Shown piece by piece: positions 16,746-26,167 of a DNA stretch of 64,000 nucleotides (position 1 is the first letter of the stretch; every line of letters starts with the position of its first letter). The notes beneath the pieces were generated by a model. That model did not search any database. It had not been told where the DNA came from and was given only the letters and a program-made list of their open reading frames with translations. Position numbers and translations under genes: made by a program. The DNA comes from Candidatus Butyricimonas faecavium. GTDB taxonomy: Bacteria > Bacteroidota > Bacteroidia > Bacteroidales > Marinifilaceae. Where the stretch lies: contig CALUKD010000006.1 of assembly GCA_944321125.1 (NCBI GenBank), forward strand, positions 1 to 64,000, in the 5' to 3' direction.

Positions 16746-18149
16746 ATGATGATGAAAAGAGTTTTGTTATTAGTAATAAATTTGGTTGTGATGTACAATA
16801 TCGTGTTTGCGCAAGGGGATAAAATGAGATTGACGATCGATTTGCGAAATGCGATTTTGGAGGAGAGGGTAGAGGTGAAAGGAAATGATTGGCGGAAAGA
16901 GATCGTGGTGGAAGATGATAAAAAGGGAACAGTGGAGATTTTGCTTGAACGGGGAGAGTATGTTCAGTTACAGATAGGATATGCTAAAAGTTTGCTCTAT
17001 TTGGAGCCGGGAAAAGATTTGACGCTTGTTTTAATGGCAGATAAAGATGGCGCTTTCTCTTTTTTTAGAAATAAGTTTGGTTATCAGGGAGATGAGGGGA
17101 ATGTGAGTATTAATAAATATTTGAATGAAAATGATTTGAAATTTATAAAATCCATTGATTTCACGTTAGGGGAAAATGAGTTTTTGAATAAGCTGGTTGA
17201 ACTGGAAAAAGAGAATAGCCGTTTGATAAAAAGACAGAGTTTTTCGAAAGAGTTTGAAAAAACAGAGTTATTAAGAGTAAAGTATCTATTGTATATTCCA
17301 TTGGTTAGCTATCCGGTTCAACATTTTTGGAAAAATGGTAGTGAGTGGACCGGAATGGAACAGTATGAGGAAACTCCTTTGGTAAAGGACTATATCCCAA
17401 GACTTTTTGTTGATAGTGAAGAAATTTGGCAAATCCCATCCTATCGGGATTACGTGAAAGGTGGTGTTGGAATTCTTGCCGTATCGGATTTGATGGGAAA
17501 TGATAAAGGTAAAGCGATTTTGGAACAACTCGTTTTTTTGGCGGGACATTTTAAAACATCGGTTATTTTGGAAGATATGACTCAGGAGTTGGTGATGCAG
17601 TATATTCAACAAACAGAGGGTAAGCCGTTAGGGGAAATAGAGAACTATTATAGACATAACGTGAAGAAAGAAAGTTACATACAAGAGTTTATACGGGCGC
17701 AGAATATGTGGGCTAAATACGCGGAAGGGACGAAAATAATGTCATCTAATCATAAATATATGGATATTAATGGAAAGATGGTGGCGTTGGAAGATTTGGT
17801 AGGAAAATATGTTTATATAGATATTTGGGCAACCTGGTGTGGACCGTGTAAAGCGGAATTACCTTATTTGAAGGAGTTGGAGAAGAAATTTGAAGAGAAG
17901 AATATTCACTTTGTGAGCATATCTATTGACTCGAATAAAGCGGCGTGGATTAAAATGGTACAGGAAGATCAGCTGGGAGGAATTCAATTGTTCGGAGGAA
18001 ATAAAGCGCAGATTACGAAAGATTATGCCATTAAAGCAATACCCCGTTTTATTTTATTGGATAAAGAGGGGAAAGTGATGAATAAAGAAATGACACGTCC
18101 TTCTGATCTTGCAACGGAAGAGACATTGAAAGGATTGGAAGGTATTTAA
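16746..18149 (+). CDS. TlpA-like periplasmic thiol-disulfide oxidoreductase
   Basis: The 467-residue protein has a signal peptide (about 1-22, ending VFAQ), a long N-terminal region of the type found in Bacteroidota TlpA proteins (about 25-335, little conserved), and a C-terminal thioredoxin domain. The active site is WATWCGPC, with Cys365 and Cys368, and the cis-Pro loop is AIPRF near 431-435. It should reduce or isomerise disulfides in the periplasm or at the outer membrane. It sits in the middle of the SusCD operon, 17 bp after the M43-like lipoprotein. The same protein type occurs again at 53.9 and 58.8 kb. Confidence 0.92.
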   Translation: MMMKRVLLLVINLVVMYNIVFAQGDKMRLTIDLRNAILEERVEVKGNDWRKEIVVEDDKKGTVEILLERGEYVQLQIGYAKSLLYLEPGKDLTLVLMADKDGAFSFFRNKFGYQGDEGNVSINKYLNENDLKFIKSIDFTLGENEFLNKLVELEKENSRLIKRQSFSKEFEKTELLRVKYLLYIPLVSYPVQHFWKNGSEWTGMEQYEETPLVKDYIPRLFVDSEEIWQIPSYRDYVKGGVGILAVSDLMGNDKGKAILEQLVFLAGHFKTSVILEDMTQELVMQYIQQTEGKPLGEIENYYRHNVKKESYIQEFIRAQNMWAKYAEGTKIMSSNHKYMDINGKMVALEDLVGKYVYIDIWATWCGPCKAELPYLKELEKKFEEKNIHFVSISIDSNKAAWIKMVQEDQLGGIQLFGGNKAQITKDYAIKAIPRFILLDKEGKVMNKEMTRPSDLATEETLKGLEGI

Positions 18150-18159
18150 AATAGGAGTT

Positions 18160-19020
18160 ATGAAAACTAGAATATGTCAATATTTTGCATGGGTTTATTT
18201 GGGACTTTGTATGGCTTGTAATTCCGGGATATCGGAACACGAGGACGAATGGGGACAAGTTAGGGAAGTTACTTTTCGGATATCCCAAACGGGTAATCGA
18301 TTGGCAAGGGCCACGACTACGAATTTTGAAGTTGGGGATTCTATTGGAATTTATGCGGTAAAACGAGATGTTCCAAGTGAATTGGGAATTCCGACTGTTT
18401 CAGGGAACCAAGCGCATAATGCCAAATGGATAAAGACGACAGGAGGTTGGTCTCCTGCTTCGTTGAGGGATAAAATCGTTTTTCCTCAAGATGGCGGTAA
18501 ACTTGATTTTTATGCCTATTATCCTTATTCTCCCGATGCTGTTAATCCTGAAAAGATTTCTATGGGAGTGAAAACAGATCAACGGGAAGATGAGGGATGG
18601 AAAAGTTCGGATTGGATGACAGCTGTAAATACGGAGGGAATAAACGAGGGAGAGGTTGATTTGACTTTCAAACATATGATGGCTTCTGTGGAAGTGAATG
18701 TTATAGGAGGGGAAATGATCATGCCGAATGAAGGGTTACAAGTACAGGTAGTTGGGGTTTGTATGAAAAATTTATTTCATTTGGGGACAGGCAGGTTTAC
18801 AGTCGAAACGAGGACGGGAACGATTGATATGCGGCGTTTGGAGGGGGAAGAGGGTTTCAGATACGGGGTTTTGTTGCCGGCTCAAGTATTGGAGGCGGGA
18901 ATGCCGGTGATGAGGTGTTTGCTAGATGGGAAAATATATATTTACCGGGGTGAAGAAGTTGTTTTGGAATCGGGAAATCGTACTCGTTTTGAATTTTCCT
19001 TGAAGAGTGGAGACGAATAA
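18160..19020 (+). CDS. Fimbrillin-family lipoprotein
   Basis: The 286-residue protein starts with a lipoprotein signal (Cys20 in GLCMAC) and shows the pattern of Bacteroidota fimbrillin-like (Mfa/FimA-fold) proteins: RATTTNFEVGDSIGIYAV (about 49-66), KLDFYAYYPYSP (about 111-122) and the core LTFKHMMASVEV (about 168-179). Such proteins form fimbrial subunits or surface lipoproteins. It sits 10 bp after the TlpA gene and before a second fimbrillin, inside a SusCD operon, so it may be a surface accessory protein rather than a pilus subunit. No usher or FimB-like gene is nearby. Confidence 0.82.
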   Translation: MKTRICQYFAWVYLGLCMACNSGISEHEDEWGQVREVTFRISQTGNRLARATTTNFEVGDSIGIYAVKRDVPSELGIPTVSGNQAHNAKWIKTTGGWSPASLRDKIVFPQDGGKLDFYAYYPYSPDAVNPEKISMGVKTDQREDEGWKSSDWMTAVNTEGINEGEVDLTFKHMMASVEVNVIGGEMIMPNEGLQVQVVGVCMKNLFHLGTGRFTVETRTGTIDMRRLEGEEGFRYGVLLPAQVLEAGMPVMRCLLDGKIYIYRGEEVVLESGNRTRFEFSLKSGDE

Positions 19021-19046
19021 AATAATGTATCATGGAGATAAGGATT

Positions 19047-20516
19047 ATGAAAAAGATATTGTTAATTTTTATTGGAGTCATCTTTTCTTGCTTGATAGGA
19101 TGTAAGGATGACGATAAGGGAATTGAATGGTCAGCTGAACCGATACGTTTATCCGGACAAATTCTTGGGATGAATGAAAACGAGGTGCAAACTCGTTTTC
19201 GGGGAGGGGCAGGTGTCGGTATTTATATTGCGGATACAGATGATGAGTCATCCGGGAATTTATTAAATGCTAGGGTGAGTAATAAAAAATTTATGCAGAG
19301 TGCCGATGGTTTGGTAGGCGATCCGCTTGTTTACTGGAAAGAAAAAAGCCGAATAGAAATTGCGGCTTATTACCCCTATTTACAGGGGATGGGGAATATC
19401 TTGAATGCTTGCCTTTTTCAAATTGCGGAACACCAAGAGGTTTCAGTAAATGGTTTATCGGCTTACCAAGAGAGCGATTTCCTGTGGGCTAGGGGGCGTG
19501 CGGATTTTCAAATAGAACCGGTATCATTGGAATTTAAACATTTGATGAGTAAGGTAGTTATTTATTTGAAAAGTGATGCCATGGTTCCGGGAGATATGGT
19601 GGGGAGTGAGGTGAGTATTCTTGGAATGGCCACGAAAGCAAAAATCGATTTGGCGGAAGGGATGGTGGTGGCAGAAGGGGAGCCTGTTGCAGTTGTTACT
19701 GCCGAGGAAAATATGCAGAAAGATGGGTTTGAAATAGTTGTTAAAGCTATTGTTGTACCTCAAATCGTAAAGAAAGGTACAACATGGTTGAATATAAAAA
19801 CGTTGGGTGGGTATTCTTATACATATGAGTTACCGGAGGATTGGGTATTCCAGTCGGGGAAACAGGTGATTGTAGACGTGAGCGTTGAGAGCGGGGAGTG
19901 TCATGTTACGGTAGGAGAAATTGAGGATTGGATAGAAAGGGGAGACCTTGTCGTGGGAGAAGCCGTGGAAGATTTACCTGTATTTGAATTGTATGATTTT
20001 TATAATTTAAATGGTGTTCAAGGGTTGGTTATAGCAGTAGACGAGACGGGTAAGCACGGGACATTGATTTCGTTGGATGAAACATTAACACAATGGTGTA
20101 CAGAGTCTTCGTTGTTGATAGCTGAAGCTTATTCTGGGGATGATGCTCAAGAGAATTTGAATGAAATACTGAAGGTTGACCCGACCTTGGAGAAATTTCC
20201 AGCAATGAAGTGGTGTATGGATCGAAATAAGGATGGTATTTCCGGTTGGTATATGCCTGCTTTGAATGAGTTGAAGGATTTTTGGAATTTGTTGTATGAA
20301 AATACGGATGTTATAAATGATAAAATTATTGCAACAGGTGTGGCGGGGGCTACTGCTATAAAAACAGATTATTGGGATACCAATGGTTATTTTTCGTCCA
20401 CGTTGTCAATGGCTGATAAAGTTAGGAGTTTGAATTTTTCCTTGTTTGGAGGAGTAGGAGTGTCTTTATTGACTCAAGACTCTTGGGGAGATGTTCGGGC
20501 GTTTTATAAATTCTGA
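19047..20516 (+). CDS. Fimbrillin-like lipoprotein with C-terminal DUF1566-like domain
   Basis: The 489-residue lipoprotein (lipobox LIGC) has an N-terminal fimbrillin-like part (about 25-300: GVGIYIADTDD, RIEIAAYYPYLQ, LEFKHLMSKVVIYL). The C-terminal part (about 320-489) carries a DUF1566/fibrobacter-like pattern: GISGWYMPALNELKDFWNL, TDYWDTNGYFSSTLS and GDVRAFYKF at the end. DUF1566-type domains are thought to be lectin-like, so a surface binding role is likely (inference). It is the last gene of the SusC operon and is followed by a long hairpin. An in-frame Met at 19032 would add five residues; the later Met begins the signal sequence. Confidence 0.78.
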   Translation: MKKILLIFIGVIFSCLIGCKDDDKGIEWSAEPIRLSGQILGMNENEVQTRFRGGAGVGIYIADTDDESSGNLLNARVSNKKFMQSADGLVGDPLVYWKEKSRIEIAAYYPYLQGMGNILNACLFQIAEHQEVSVNGLSAYQESDFLWARGRADFQIEPVSLEFKHLMSKVVIYLKSDAMVPGDMVGSEVSILGMATKAKIDLAEGMVVAEGEPVAVVTAEENMQKDGFEIVVKAIVVPQIVKKGTTWLNIKTLGGYSYTYELPEDWVFQSGKQVIVDVSVESGECHVTVGEIEDWIERGDLVVGEAVEDLPVFELYDFYNLNGVQGLVIAVDETGKHGTLISLDETLTQWCTESSLLIAEAYSGDDAQENLNEILKVDPTLEKFPAMKWCMDRNKDGISGWYMPALNELKDFWNLLYENTDVINDKIIATGVAGATAIKTDYWDTNGYFSSTLSMADKVRSLNFSLFGGVGVSLLTQDSWGDVRAFYKF

Positions 20517-20561
20517 TTTTATAAGTTAGTTGAAACGAAAGATTTCAATAAGCCAATGTAT

Positions 20562-20596
20562 GATCGGACAAAGTTATATTTTCACTTTGTCCGATC
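20562..20596 (+). terminator. Terminator at the end of the SusC operon
   Basis: A perfect 13-bp stem (20562-20574 with 20584-20596) with a 9-base loop lies 45 bp after the last gene. The tail is only moderately T-rich. Confidence 0.65.
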
Positions 20597-20633
20597 GTCT
20601 GTATTTGATGTCGTATTTATCCCAATAATCTTC

Positions 20634-20641
20634 TATCTTTG
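20634..20641 (+). promoter_or_regulatory. -7 element for the ABC transporter operon
   Basis: TATCTTTG matches TAnnTTTG, 39 bp before the ATPase start codon. A TTTG is present at 20604-20607, a little farther upstream than the usual spacing. Confidence 0.5.
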
Positions 20642-20680
20642 TGATAAATGTTTAAGATGTAAATTTATAGAGTTCTGTAT

Positions 20681-21481
20681 ATGGCAGATGATTGCGTGAT
20701 TCGGGTAACCGGTCTGAAAAAGAGTTTTCCCAAAGGGAAAGAGGTTTTACACGTGCTAAAGGGTATTGATATGGAAATCCGGTCGGGAGAGGTGATTGGT
20801 TACCTTGGGAGTAACGGGGCGGGGAAATCCACGACCGTGAAGATTATGTGCGGGTTACTGGAGGATTTTGAAGGAGAAGTGGATGTGTTGGGGTATGATG
20901 TTCGGAAAAATGATATAGAGGTGAAGAAACGGATCGGGTATATCCCGGAGAATGCTGTGATGTACGAGCATTTGACTCCGATGGAATATTTAGAGTTTAT
21001 TGGAGCTATGTATGGTTTGGAACGAAAAGAGGTGAATCGGAAGGTTGACGAGTTACTTTCGTTGTTTGAAATGAGAGAGAACCGGAACGAAAGGATGGTG
21101 AATTTCTCGAAGGGAATGAAACAGAAAGTACATATTATTTCGGGATTATTGCATAATCCGGAAGTGATTTTTATGGATGAGCCTCTGAATGGGTTGGATG
21201 CCAATGCGGTGATTATTGTGAAGGAGGTCGTTGCTCGCTTGGCAAAAGAGGGGAAAACGATTTTTTATTGTTCACACTTGATGGATGTTGTCGAGAAAAT
21301 AGCTAGTCGGGTAATCTTGATTAATCAGGGAATGATTATAGCTAACGGTTCGGTTCGGGAGTTGATGAAAAAAGCGGAGGTGGACTCTTTGGAGGAATTG
21401 TTCACGAAGTTAGTAGGGACTACGGGGCAGTCGGAAAAAGCGGAACAGATTGTAAACGCTTTTGAAAACAGGGAGCCATGA
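20681..21481 (+). CDS. ABC transporter ATP-binding protein
   Basis: The 266-residue ATPase has Walker A GSNGAGKST (43-51), an ABC signature in the variant form FSKGMKQK (142-149), Walker B EVIFMDEP (161-168), a D-loop GLDA and an H-loop His199. It belongs to the ABC-2 exporter type (CcmA-like) that pairs with a separate membrane subunit. Its stop codon overlaps the start of the permease gene by 4 bp (ATGA), so the two are translationally coupled. The substrate is unknown. Confidence 0.95.
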   Translation: MADDCVIRVTGLKKSFPKGKEVLHVLKGIDMEIRSGEVIGYLGSNGAGKSTTVKIMCGLLEDFEGEVDVLGYDVRKNDIEVKKRIGYIPENAVMYEHLTPMEYLEFIGAMYGLERKEVNRKVDELLSLFEMRENRNERMVNFSKGMKQKVHIISGLLHNPEVIFMDEPLNGLDANAVIIVKEVVARLAKEGKTIFYCSHLMDVVEKIASRVILINQGMIIANGSVRELMKKAEVDSLEELFTKLVGTTGQSEKAEQIVNAFENREP

Positions 21482-23103
21482 TTAAGGTAGTAACACAAAT
21501 TCTGCGGTTCTTCCAAGGGGTATTTACCCGTATGGGAGTCGATTTTGACCGGATGCTGGCCATTGTGGTGGTGAAGTTGACAATGGATAACCGGATAGAC
21601 CGGAGTGGCCGGAATAAGAAGAACACATCGAATGCATTGGTGAGGCAGGGGATTTTACTTGGAATTTGTGGACCGCTTTTTTTCTTGCCGGGGATAACGT
21701 CGGGAGCCTTTGAGGTGTCGCTTTTGTTATTTCAAGCGTACTTGTTTTTGATGTTGCTGATGAGTTTTATGATGGAGTATTCCCGTATTCTTTTTGACGG
21801 AAACGATAGTCATATTTTGCAGCGTTTGCCCGTGAATTCCAAAACAATACTGGTCGCTCGTTTAATGTCGATGTTGGTGTATATGTTTTTCCTTTCCGGT
21901 TGTATGTCGGTGATCCCGATGGTGATAGTCGGTTGTTGGAAAGGTGTGATATCCGGGGCTTTTTTCATTATTTCCGTGTTGCTGAACACGATATTCACGT
22001 TACTTTTTGCTAATGCTATCTATCTTGGGGTGATGCGTTTTATTTCCGTGGAGAAGTTCCAACGGGTGATGAGCTACGCGCAGGTGGTGTTGATTGCCGG
22101 GGTTGCATTGAGTTACCAGTTGGTGGGGCAACTTACACGGAGTATACAGTTGGATATGTTTCACCCGGGGACCTGGATGTATTTTACACCTCCTTGTTAT
22201 TTTATGTCCTTGACGGTGATGGGGAAACAACCAACGGGTTCCGTGTTATTGCTAGTGTTGATTGGGGTGGGGCTTGTTGTTGTGCTTGGCTATATCACGG
22301 TGGCTTATTTTGCTCCTTATTTTTCGGTGAAAGCGGGGATATTGAATTCATATACGCCGGTAAGTAAGAAACGTAAGGACGGGAAGGAGGGATGGCTTTA
22401 CGGTTTAGCTCGGGTATTCGCTTGGAGCCCGGTGCAAGTAACCGGATTTGTCTTGGGATGGCGTATGACCCGTGATAATTTGAAATTCAGACAAGGTGTT
22501 TTACCCATGATGATTTACACGATGTTTTTGGCGATTTTCTTTTTATACCAAGGACGACAGGAAGAGGCTAGTGGTATCGCTTATTATATGCCTCTTTACA
22601 TGATGTCGATGATTAGTATCGGGATCCAGATGAATATGTCGATCATGGATAAGGGGGATTTACTTTGGCTTTATCGTTCTAAGCCATTGGTGCGTCCGGG
22701 AGCTTTAATTCTTGGGTGTTTTAAGGCTCTGTTTGTGAAGTATTATCTTCCGGCTTACGTGTTGCTTTGTGGGATTTTTATCGTGATACTGGATTGGATC
22801 ATTCTTCCGGACCTGTTATTTGTTTTGGTTGTGAGTACGTTGGTGAGTTACATTTATCTTTGGTTTTCCGGAATGCTTTTTCCCTTTTCGAAAGAAAAAA
22901 GTTCCATGGATTCCGGGCGAAATATATTGCGGGTTATTGTTTTAATGCTAATGCTGGTTCTTGTTGGGGGAACACATACATTAGCCATGCGGTTGTCGTG
23001 GTTTGGTATTTGGGGAGCGATTGTGGTAATCTCTTTCCTTGTTTTCTTGATGGAATTTGTGATATGTCGTGTTTCGTGGCGGAAAGTGATTTCTAACTAT
23101 TGA
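21478..23103 (+). CDS. ABC exporter membrane subunit
   Basis: The 541-residue polytopic protein has about 11-12 hydrophobic segments starting near residue 60 (ILLGICGPLFFLPG) and continuing to the C-terminus. No ATPase motif is present. Its start overlaps the ATPase gene by 4 bp, making it the obvious membrane partner. I see no match to a well-characterised permease, so the substrate is open; large unclassified permeases of this kind are common in Bacteroidota. Two hairpins downstream (23205-23259) probably terminate the operon. Confidence 0.82.
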   Translation: MIKVVTQILRFFQGVFTRMGVDFDRMLAIVVVKLTMDNRIDRSGRNKKNTSNALVRQGILLGICGPLFFLPGITSGAFEVSLLLFQAYLFLMLLMSFMMEYSRILFDGNDSHILQRLPVNSKTILVARLMSMLVYMFFLSGCMSVIPMVIVGCWKGVISGAFFIISVLLNTIFTLLFANAIYLGVMRFISVEKFQRVMSYAQVVLIAGVALSYQLVGQLTRSIQLDMFHPGTWMYFTPPCYFMSLTVMGKQPTGSVLLLVLIGVGLVVVLGYITVAYFAPYFSVKAGILNSYTPVSKKRKDGKEGWLYGLARVFAWSPVQVTGFVLGWRMTRDNLKFRQGVLPMMIYTMFLAIFFLYQGRQEEASGIAYYMPLYMMSMISIGIQMNMSIMDKGDLLWLYRSKPLVRPGALILGCFKALFVKYYLPAYVLLCGIFIVILDWIILPDLLFVLVVSTLVSYIYLWFSGMLFPFSKEKSSMDSGRNILRVIVLMLMLVLVGGTHTLAMRLSWFGIWGAIVVISFLVFLMEFVICRVSWRKVISNY

Positions 23104-23204
23104 TATTTTTTGTTTGGGAGAACGGTAATTGGATACATTGTTTTTCGTCTTGGCGTAGAGTAGGAAACTACGAATCTTGGAAAAGTAGTTGTGTTTAACC
23201 AGAA

Positions 23205-23259
23205 ACCGTAAAAGTGGTTATTTTTACGGTAATTTGTATACAATCCATTTGGATTGTAT
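23205..23259 (+). terminator. Tandem hairpins after the ABC operon
   Basis: The first stem pairs 23205-23213 with 23222-23230; the second pairs 23238-23246 with 23251-23259 (4-base loop). They lie between the permease stop and the hydrolase start, so a role in the hydrolase leader is also possible. Confidence 0.5.
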
Positions 23260-23316
23260 CTCATACTTTTACATTATAAATTAGAAGTGTTAGATTTAAA
23301 TTTAAAATAGAATAGT

Positions 23317-24384
23317 ATGAGCATAAAAACCATTGTAACAACAGGGATGTTGTTCCTTGCCGGAACAATTGCAAGTGCCCAAACACGTACAAACCCAATA
23401 AAAGAAAAAAATATGGAAAAGCTAGAATTAGTGAAGGAATGGGATAAGGTATTCCCACAAAGTAACAAGGTGATTCACAAGAAGGTGACTTTTCGTAATC
23501 GTTACGGTATCACGCTTGCTGCGGATATGTATATTCCGAAGAATGCCGAGGGAAAGTTAGCTGCTATTGCAGTAAGTGGTCCTTTCGGGGCTGTTAAAGA
23601 GCAGTCATCCGGGCTTTACGCTCAGACGTTAGCGGAACGTGGTTTTCTGACAATTGCTTTCGATCCTTCCTACACGGGTGAAAGTGGAGGACAACCCCGG
23701 TACGTGGCTTCTCCGGATATTAACACGGAGGATTTCAGTGCTGCCGTTGATTTTCTTTCAACTTGTAACGATGTCGATCCTGAACGTATCGGAATTTTAG
23801 GTATTTGTGGATGGGGTGGAATGGCTCTTAATGCTGCCGCCATGGATACACGTATTAAAGCTACGGTTACATCGACAATGTATGACATGAGCCGTGTGAC
23901 TGCCAACGGGTATTTTGATTCGATGGATGCCGATCAACGTTATGAGCTTCGTCGGCAACTTAATGTCCAACGTACGATTGACGCTAAGAAGGGCACGTAT
24001 GAGTTAGCCGGAGGAGTGGTGGATCCATTACCTGATGATGCCCCGCAGTTCGTGAAGGATTATTATGCTTACTACAAAACTCCGCGTGGTTATCACAAAC
24101 GTTCACTTAATTCTAATAATGGTTGGAATAAGACATCGTCACTTTCATTTATCAATATGCCATTGTTGGCATACAGCGATGAAATACGCAGTGCTGTGCT
24201 CATGATTCATGGAGAAAAGGCTCATTCTCGCTATTTTAGTGAGGATGCTTTCAAGAAGCTGCAAGGTGATAATAAAGAACTTTTGATTATCCTTGGAGCA
24301 AGTCACGTGGATCTGTACGATAACCAAGCAAATGTTATTCCTTATGATAAAATAGAATCTTTCTTCCGTGAATATTTAAAATAA
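23317..24384 (+). CDS. Exported alpha/beta hydrolase with cysteine nucleophile (YcjY/DLH-like)
   Basis: The 355-residue protein has a signal peptide (about 1-22, ending ASAQ) and an alpha/beta-hydrolase fold. The nucleophile elbow reads GICGWGG with Cys164 in place of the usual serine, as in dienelactone hydrolases. An oxyanion-region GPFG follows the first strands, and the catalytic His is likely His330 in GASHVDLYD. The YcjY/DLH-like family has no firm substrate. The gene stands alone between two terminators. The Cys nucleophile suggests a carboxylesterase, lactonase or acyltransferase, but this is inference. Confidence 0.85.
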   Translation: MSIKTIVTTGMLFLAGTIASAQTRTNPIKEKNMEKLELVKEWDKVFPQSNKVIHKKVTFRNRYGITLAADMYIPKNAEGKLAAIAVSGPFGAVKEQSSGLYAQTLAERGFLTIAFDPSYTGESGGQPRYVASPDINTEDFSAAVDFLSTCNDVDPERIGILGICGWGGMALNAAAMDTRIKATVTSTMYDMSRVTANGYFDSMDADQRYELRRQLNVQRTIDAKKGTYELAGGVVDPLPDDAPQFVKDYYAYYKTPRGYHKRSLNSNNGWNKTSSLSFINMPLLAYSDEIRSAVLMIHGEKAHSRYFSEDAFKKLQGDNKELLIILGASHVDLYDNQANVIPYDKIESFFREYLK

Positions 24385-24389
24385 TGAAA

Positions 24390-24424
24390 ATACCCAAGTT
24401 CATGTTGTTTATGAACTTGGGTAT
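24390..24424. terminator. Bidirectional terminator between convergent genes
   Basis: A perfect 14-bp stem (24390-24403 with 24411-24424) with a 7-base loop lies between the hydrolase stop and the peptidase stop on the other strand. Confidence 0.8.
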
Positions 24425-24441
24425 GTATCTTTCATTCAGGA

Positions 24442-26073
24442 TTATAGCCCTAGAACTTTAGTTCCTTGTTTGAAGAAAATATCTTTTGGAATGTTAGCTT
24501 TTGCAATACGATCCAAATCTTTTTGTAAGGTTGGGGGAACGATTCCTTTTTCTGCAACTAATTTGGTTGCTTTCTGGATGTCTCCGTCTCCTTCGATTGT
24601 GATGTATTCTCCGGCAATCACTTCGATGTCTTTTTTCATTTTTTCAAAGTCTACGGTGTAATATCCAGTGGTTTCATCCTTACTGATAGCTCCGCTTTCC
24701 ATGAAATGAGCGAACTGCATCATGTTAGCCTTTCCGTGAGCACTGGCTGCACCAAAACGAACGGAACGGAAGATTCCGGCGATGAAGGTCACGTAATTAT
24801 CCATGAGGTCTTTGTTTTCCAATACACCCCATTCGGCAAGTTTGGTCACGCAGAATAAACCTAGAATGTCTGCTTTGCCTTCCTCGATGGAGGTGTAGTA
24901 GTTTTGCAGGGCAGAACGAACGTCTTGTTTGCTATTCAGCGTGTATTTGATTCCCAGACCATGAGCAACTTCGTGGAACATTACGTTCTCGAAAAACGCA
25001 TCGAAGTTGACATGCTTCTGTTGATCCGGAGTAATTAATAGCTTGGAAATCGGTACCACCATTTTCTCGAATTTAGCCTGCATGGAGTTTTTCAATTGCA
25101 GTTTGCGACTTCCTTTTGCAGCATGTACTCTCGGGTCATTCGGCAGGTTTATAGCAATATTTTTACTTCCGGCATTGCAGTCTCCGGCATAATAAATCAC
25201 GTCGTAAGCGTTCATGTCCGGATTTGCATTTGCTTTTTCCTTTTTGTATTTGGCAGGAACCGGTAAGTTTTCCTGTAATTTAGGTAAGTATTGAGCATAT
25301 TCGGATAGGCGTTTACTCCATTCTTTGTCTTTCACGAGGATTTGTCCGGAGTGAGAAGCTTTGTACCCGTAAAGTTGATCTTCGTAAGTTTCGATGGGGC
25401 CGACCACGAAGTCCAACGTGTTATTCTGCATATCCATCCAAGCTAAATCGCTAGCCAAGTAATCATCATCCAAAAGGGCTTTTGATCTTAATGTCAAATA
25501 GTTTTTCAATCCCGGGTCTTCGGCTAGCTCAGCAGCTTTTTCGAGTAATTTAGAGGCTTTTGCCACTTCTTCCGGGTAAGCTTCATGGTATGAAAGTACG
25601 ATGAGTTTTCCGGTTGAATCCCGACGGATAACACTGTACCAGTCAGTTTTACGGGGATCATCCAGCGCGTCGAATTCTTCTTTTGTCATATCAGCCGGGT
25701 AGAAGTTTGCCCCGAGAGGTTTGGCTCCCACTCCTTCGATAAAAGGTTTATTATCGTTTAATCTGTCCCAAGGACCGTAGTTTATGGAAAGATATTTCAA
25801 TGCAGCAGAATCTTGGGCGAATTGTGCCATCAAAGCGTTCTTGTCCCCGTATGCATTTTGCCAAAAGATGTCTTCCATGATATCGGCAACTTCGATAAGT
25901 ATGGGGATCATTTTCTTTTCGTTTTCGGTTAATTGGTTTAAATCCGTTGTTAACGAGAATTCAGCATATTGATCTGCAAGCGATTGATAGGGGCTTGGCT
26001 TCGTTTCTTTCTTGGCCTCTTTACAAGAGAACAAGAAAACACCTAAAGATAGAAATAGGAATAGTTTTCTCAT
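24442..26073 (-). CDS. M49 (dipeptidyl-peptidase III)-like zinc peptidase lipoprotein
   Basis: The 543-residue lipoprotein (lipobox LFSC, Cys17) carries a zinc site HEVAHGLG (residues 367-374) and, 30 residues later, EEGKAD (397-402), the arrangement of M49 peptidases where the glutamate of the second motif is the third ligand. Classical DPP III has an extra residue (HELLGH); the shorter HExxH-type spacing is seen in M49-like proteins of Bacteroidota and in plant Nudix-fused homologues. It should cleave dipeptides or peptides at the cell envelope. It is the last of three minus-strand genes (unknown protein, outer-membrane barrel, peptidase), though 94 bp separate it from the barrel gene, so it may also have its own promoter. 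Confidence 0.85.
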   Translation of the reverse strand: MRKLFLFLSLGVFLFSCKEAKKETKPSPYQSLADQYAEFSLTTDLNQLTENEKKMIPILIEVADIMEDIFWQNAYGDKNALMAQFAQDSAALKYLSINYGPWDRLNDNKPFIEGVGAKPLGANFYPADMTKEEFDALDDPRKTDWYSVIRRDSTGKLIVLSYHEAYPEEVAKASKLLEKAAELAEDPGLKNYLTLRSKALLDDDYLASDLAWMDMQNNTLDFVVGPIETYEDQLYGYKASHSGQILVKDKEWSKRLSEYAQYLPKLQENLPVPAKYKKEKANANPDMNAYDVIYYAGDCNAGSKNIAINLPNDPRVHAAKGSRKLQLKNSMQAKFEKMVVPISKLLITPDQQKHVNFDAFFENVMFHEVAHGLGIKYTLNSKQDVRSALQNYYTSIEEGKADILGLFCVTKLAEWGVLENKDLMDNYVTFIAGIFRSVRFGAASAHGKANMMQFAHFMESGAISKDETTGYYTVDFEKMKKDIEVIAGEYITIEGDGDIQKATKLVAEKGIVPPTLQKDLDRIAKANIPKDIFFKQGTKVLGL

Positions 26074-26167
26074 TTTTATAAAATTTGTGTTTGAGTATTT
26101 GAAGGACGAATTTATAAAAAATCCTTTACCTATAAGAAAGCAAAGGAGACATTTTATGAATTGGAAC

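Noticed and set aside
20800-21204. A 134-codon minus-strand frame over the ABC ATPase
   Set aside because: The ATPase has all Walker and signature motifs; the antisense frame is a by-product of its codon use.
22767-23096. A 109-codon plus-strand frame within the ABC permease
   Set aside because: It lies in another frame of the permease gene and has no independent start signal or domain.
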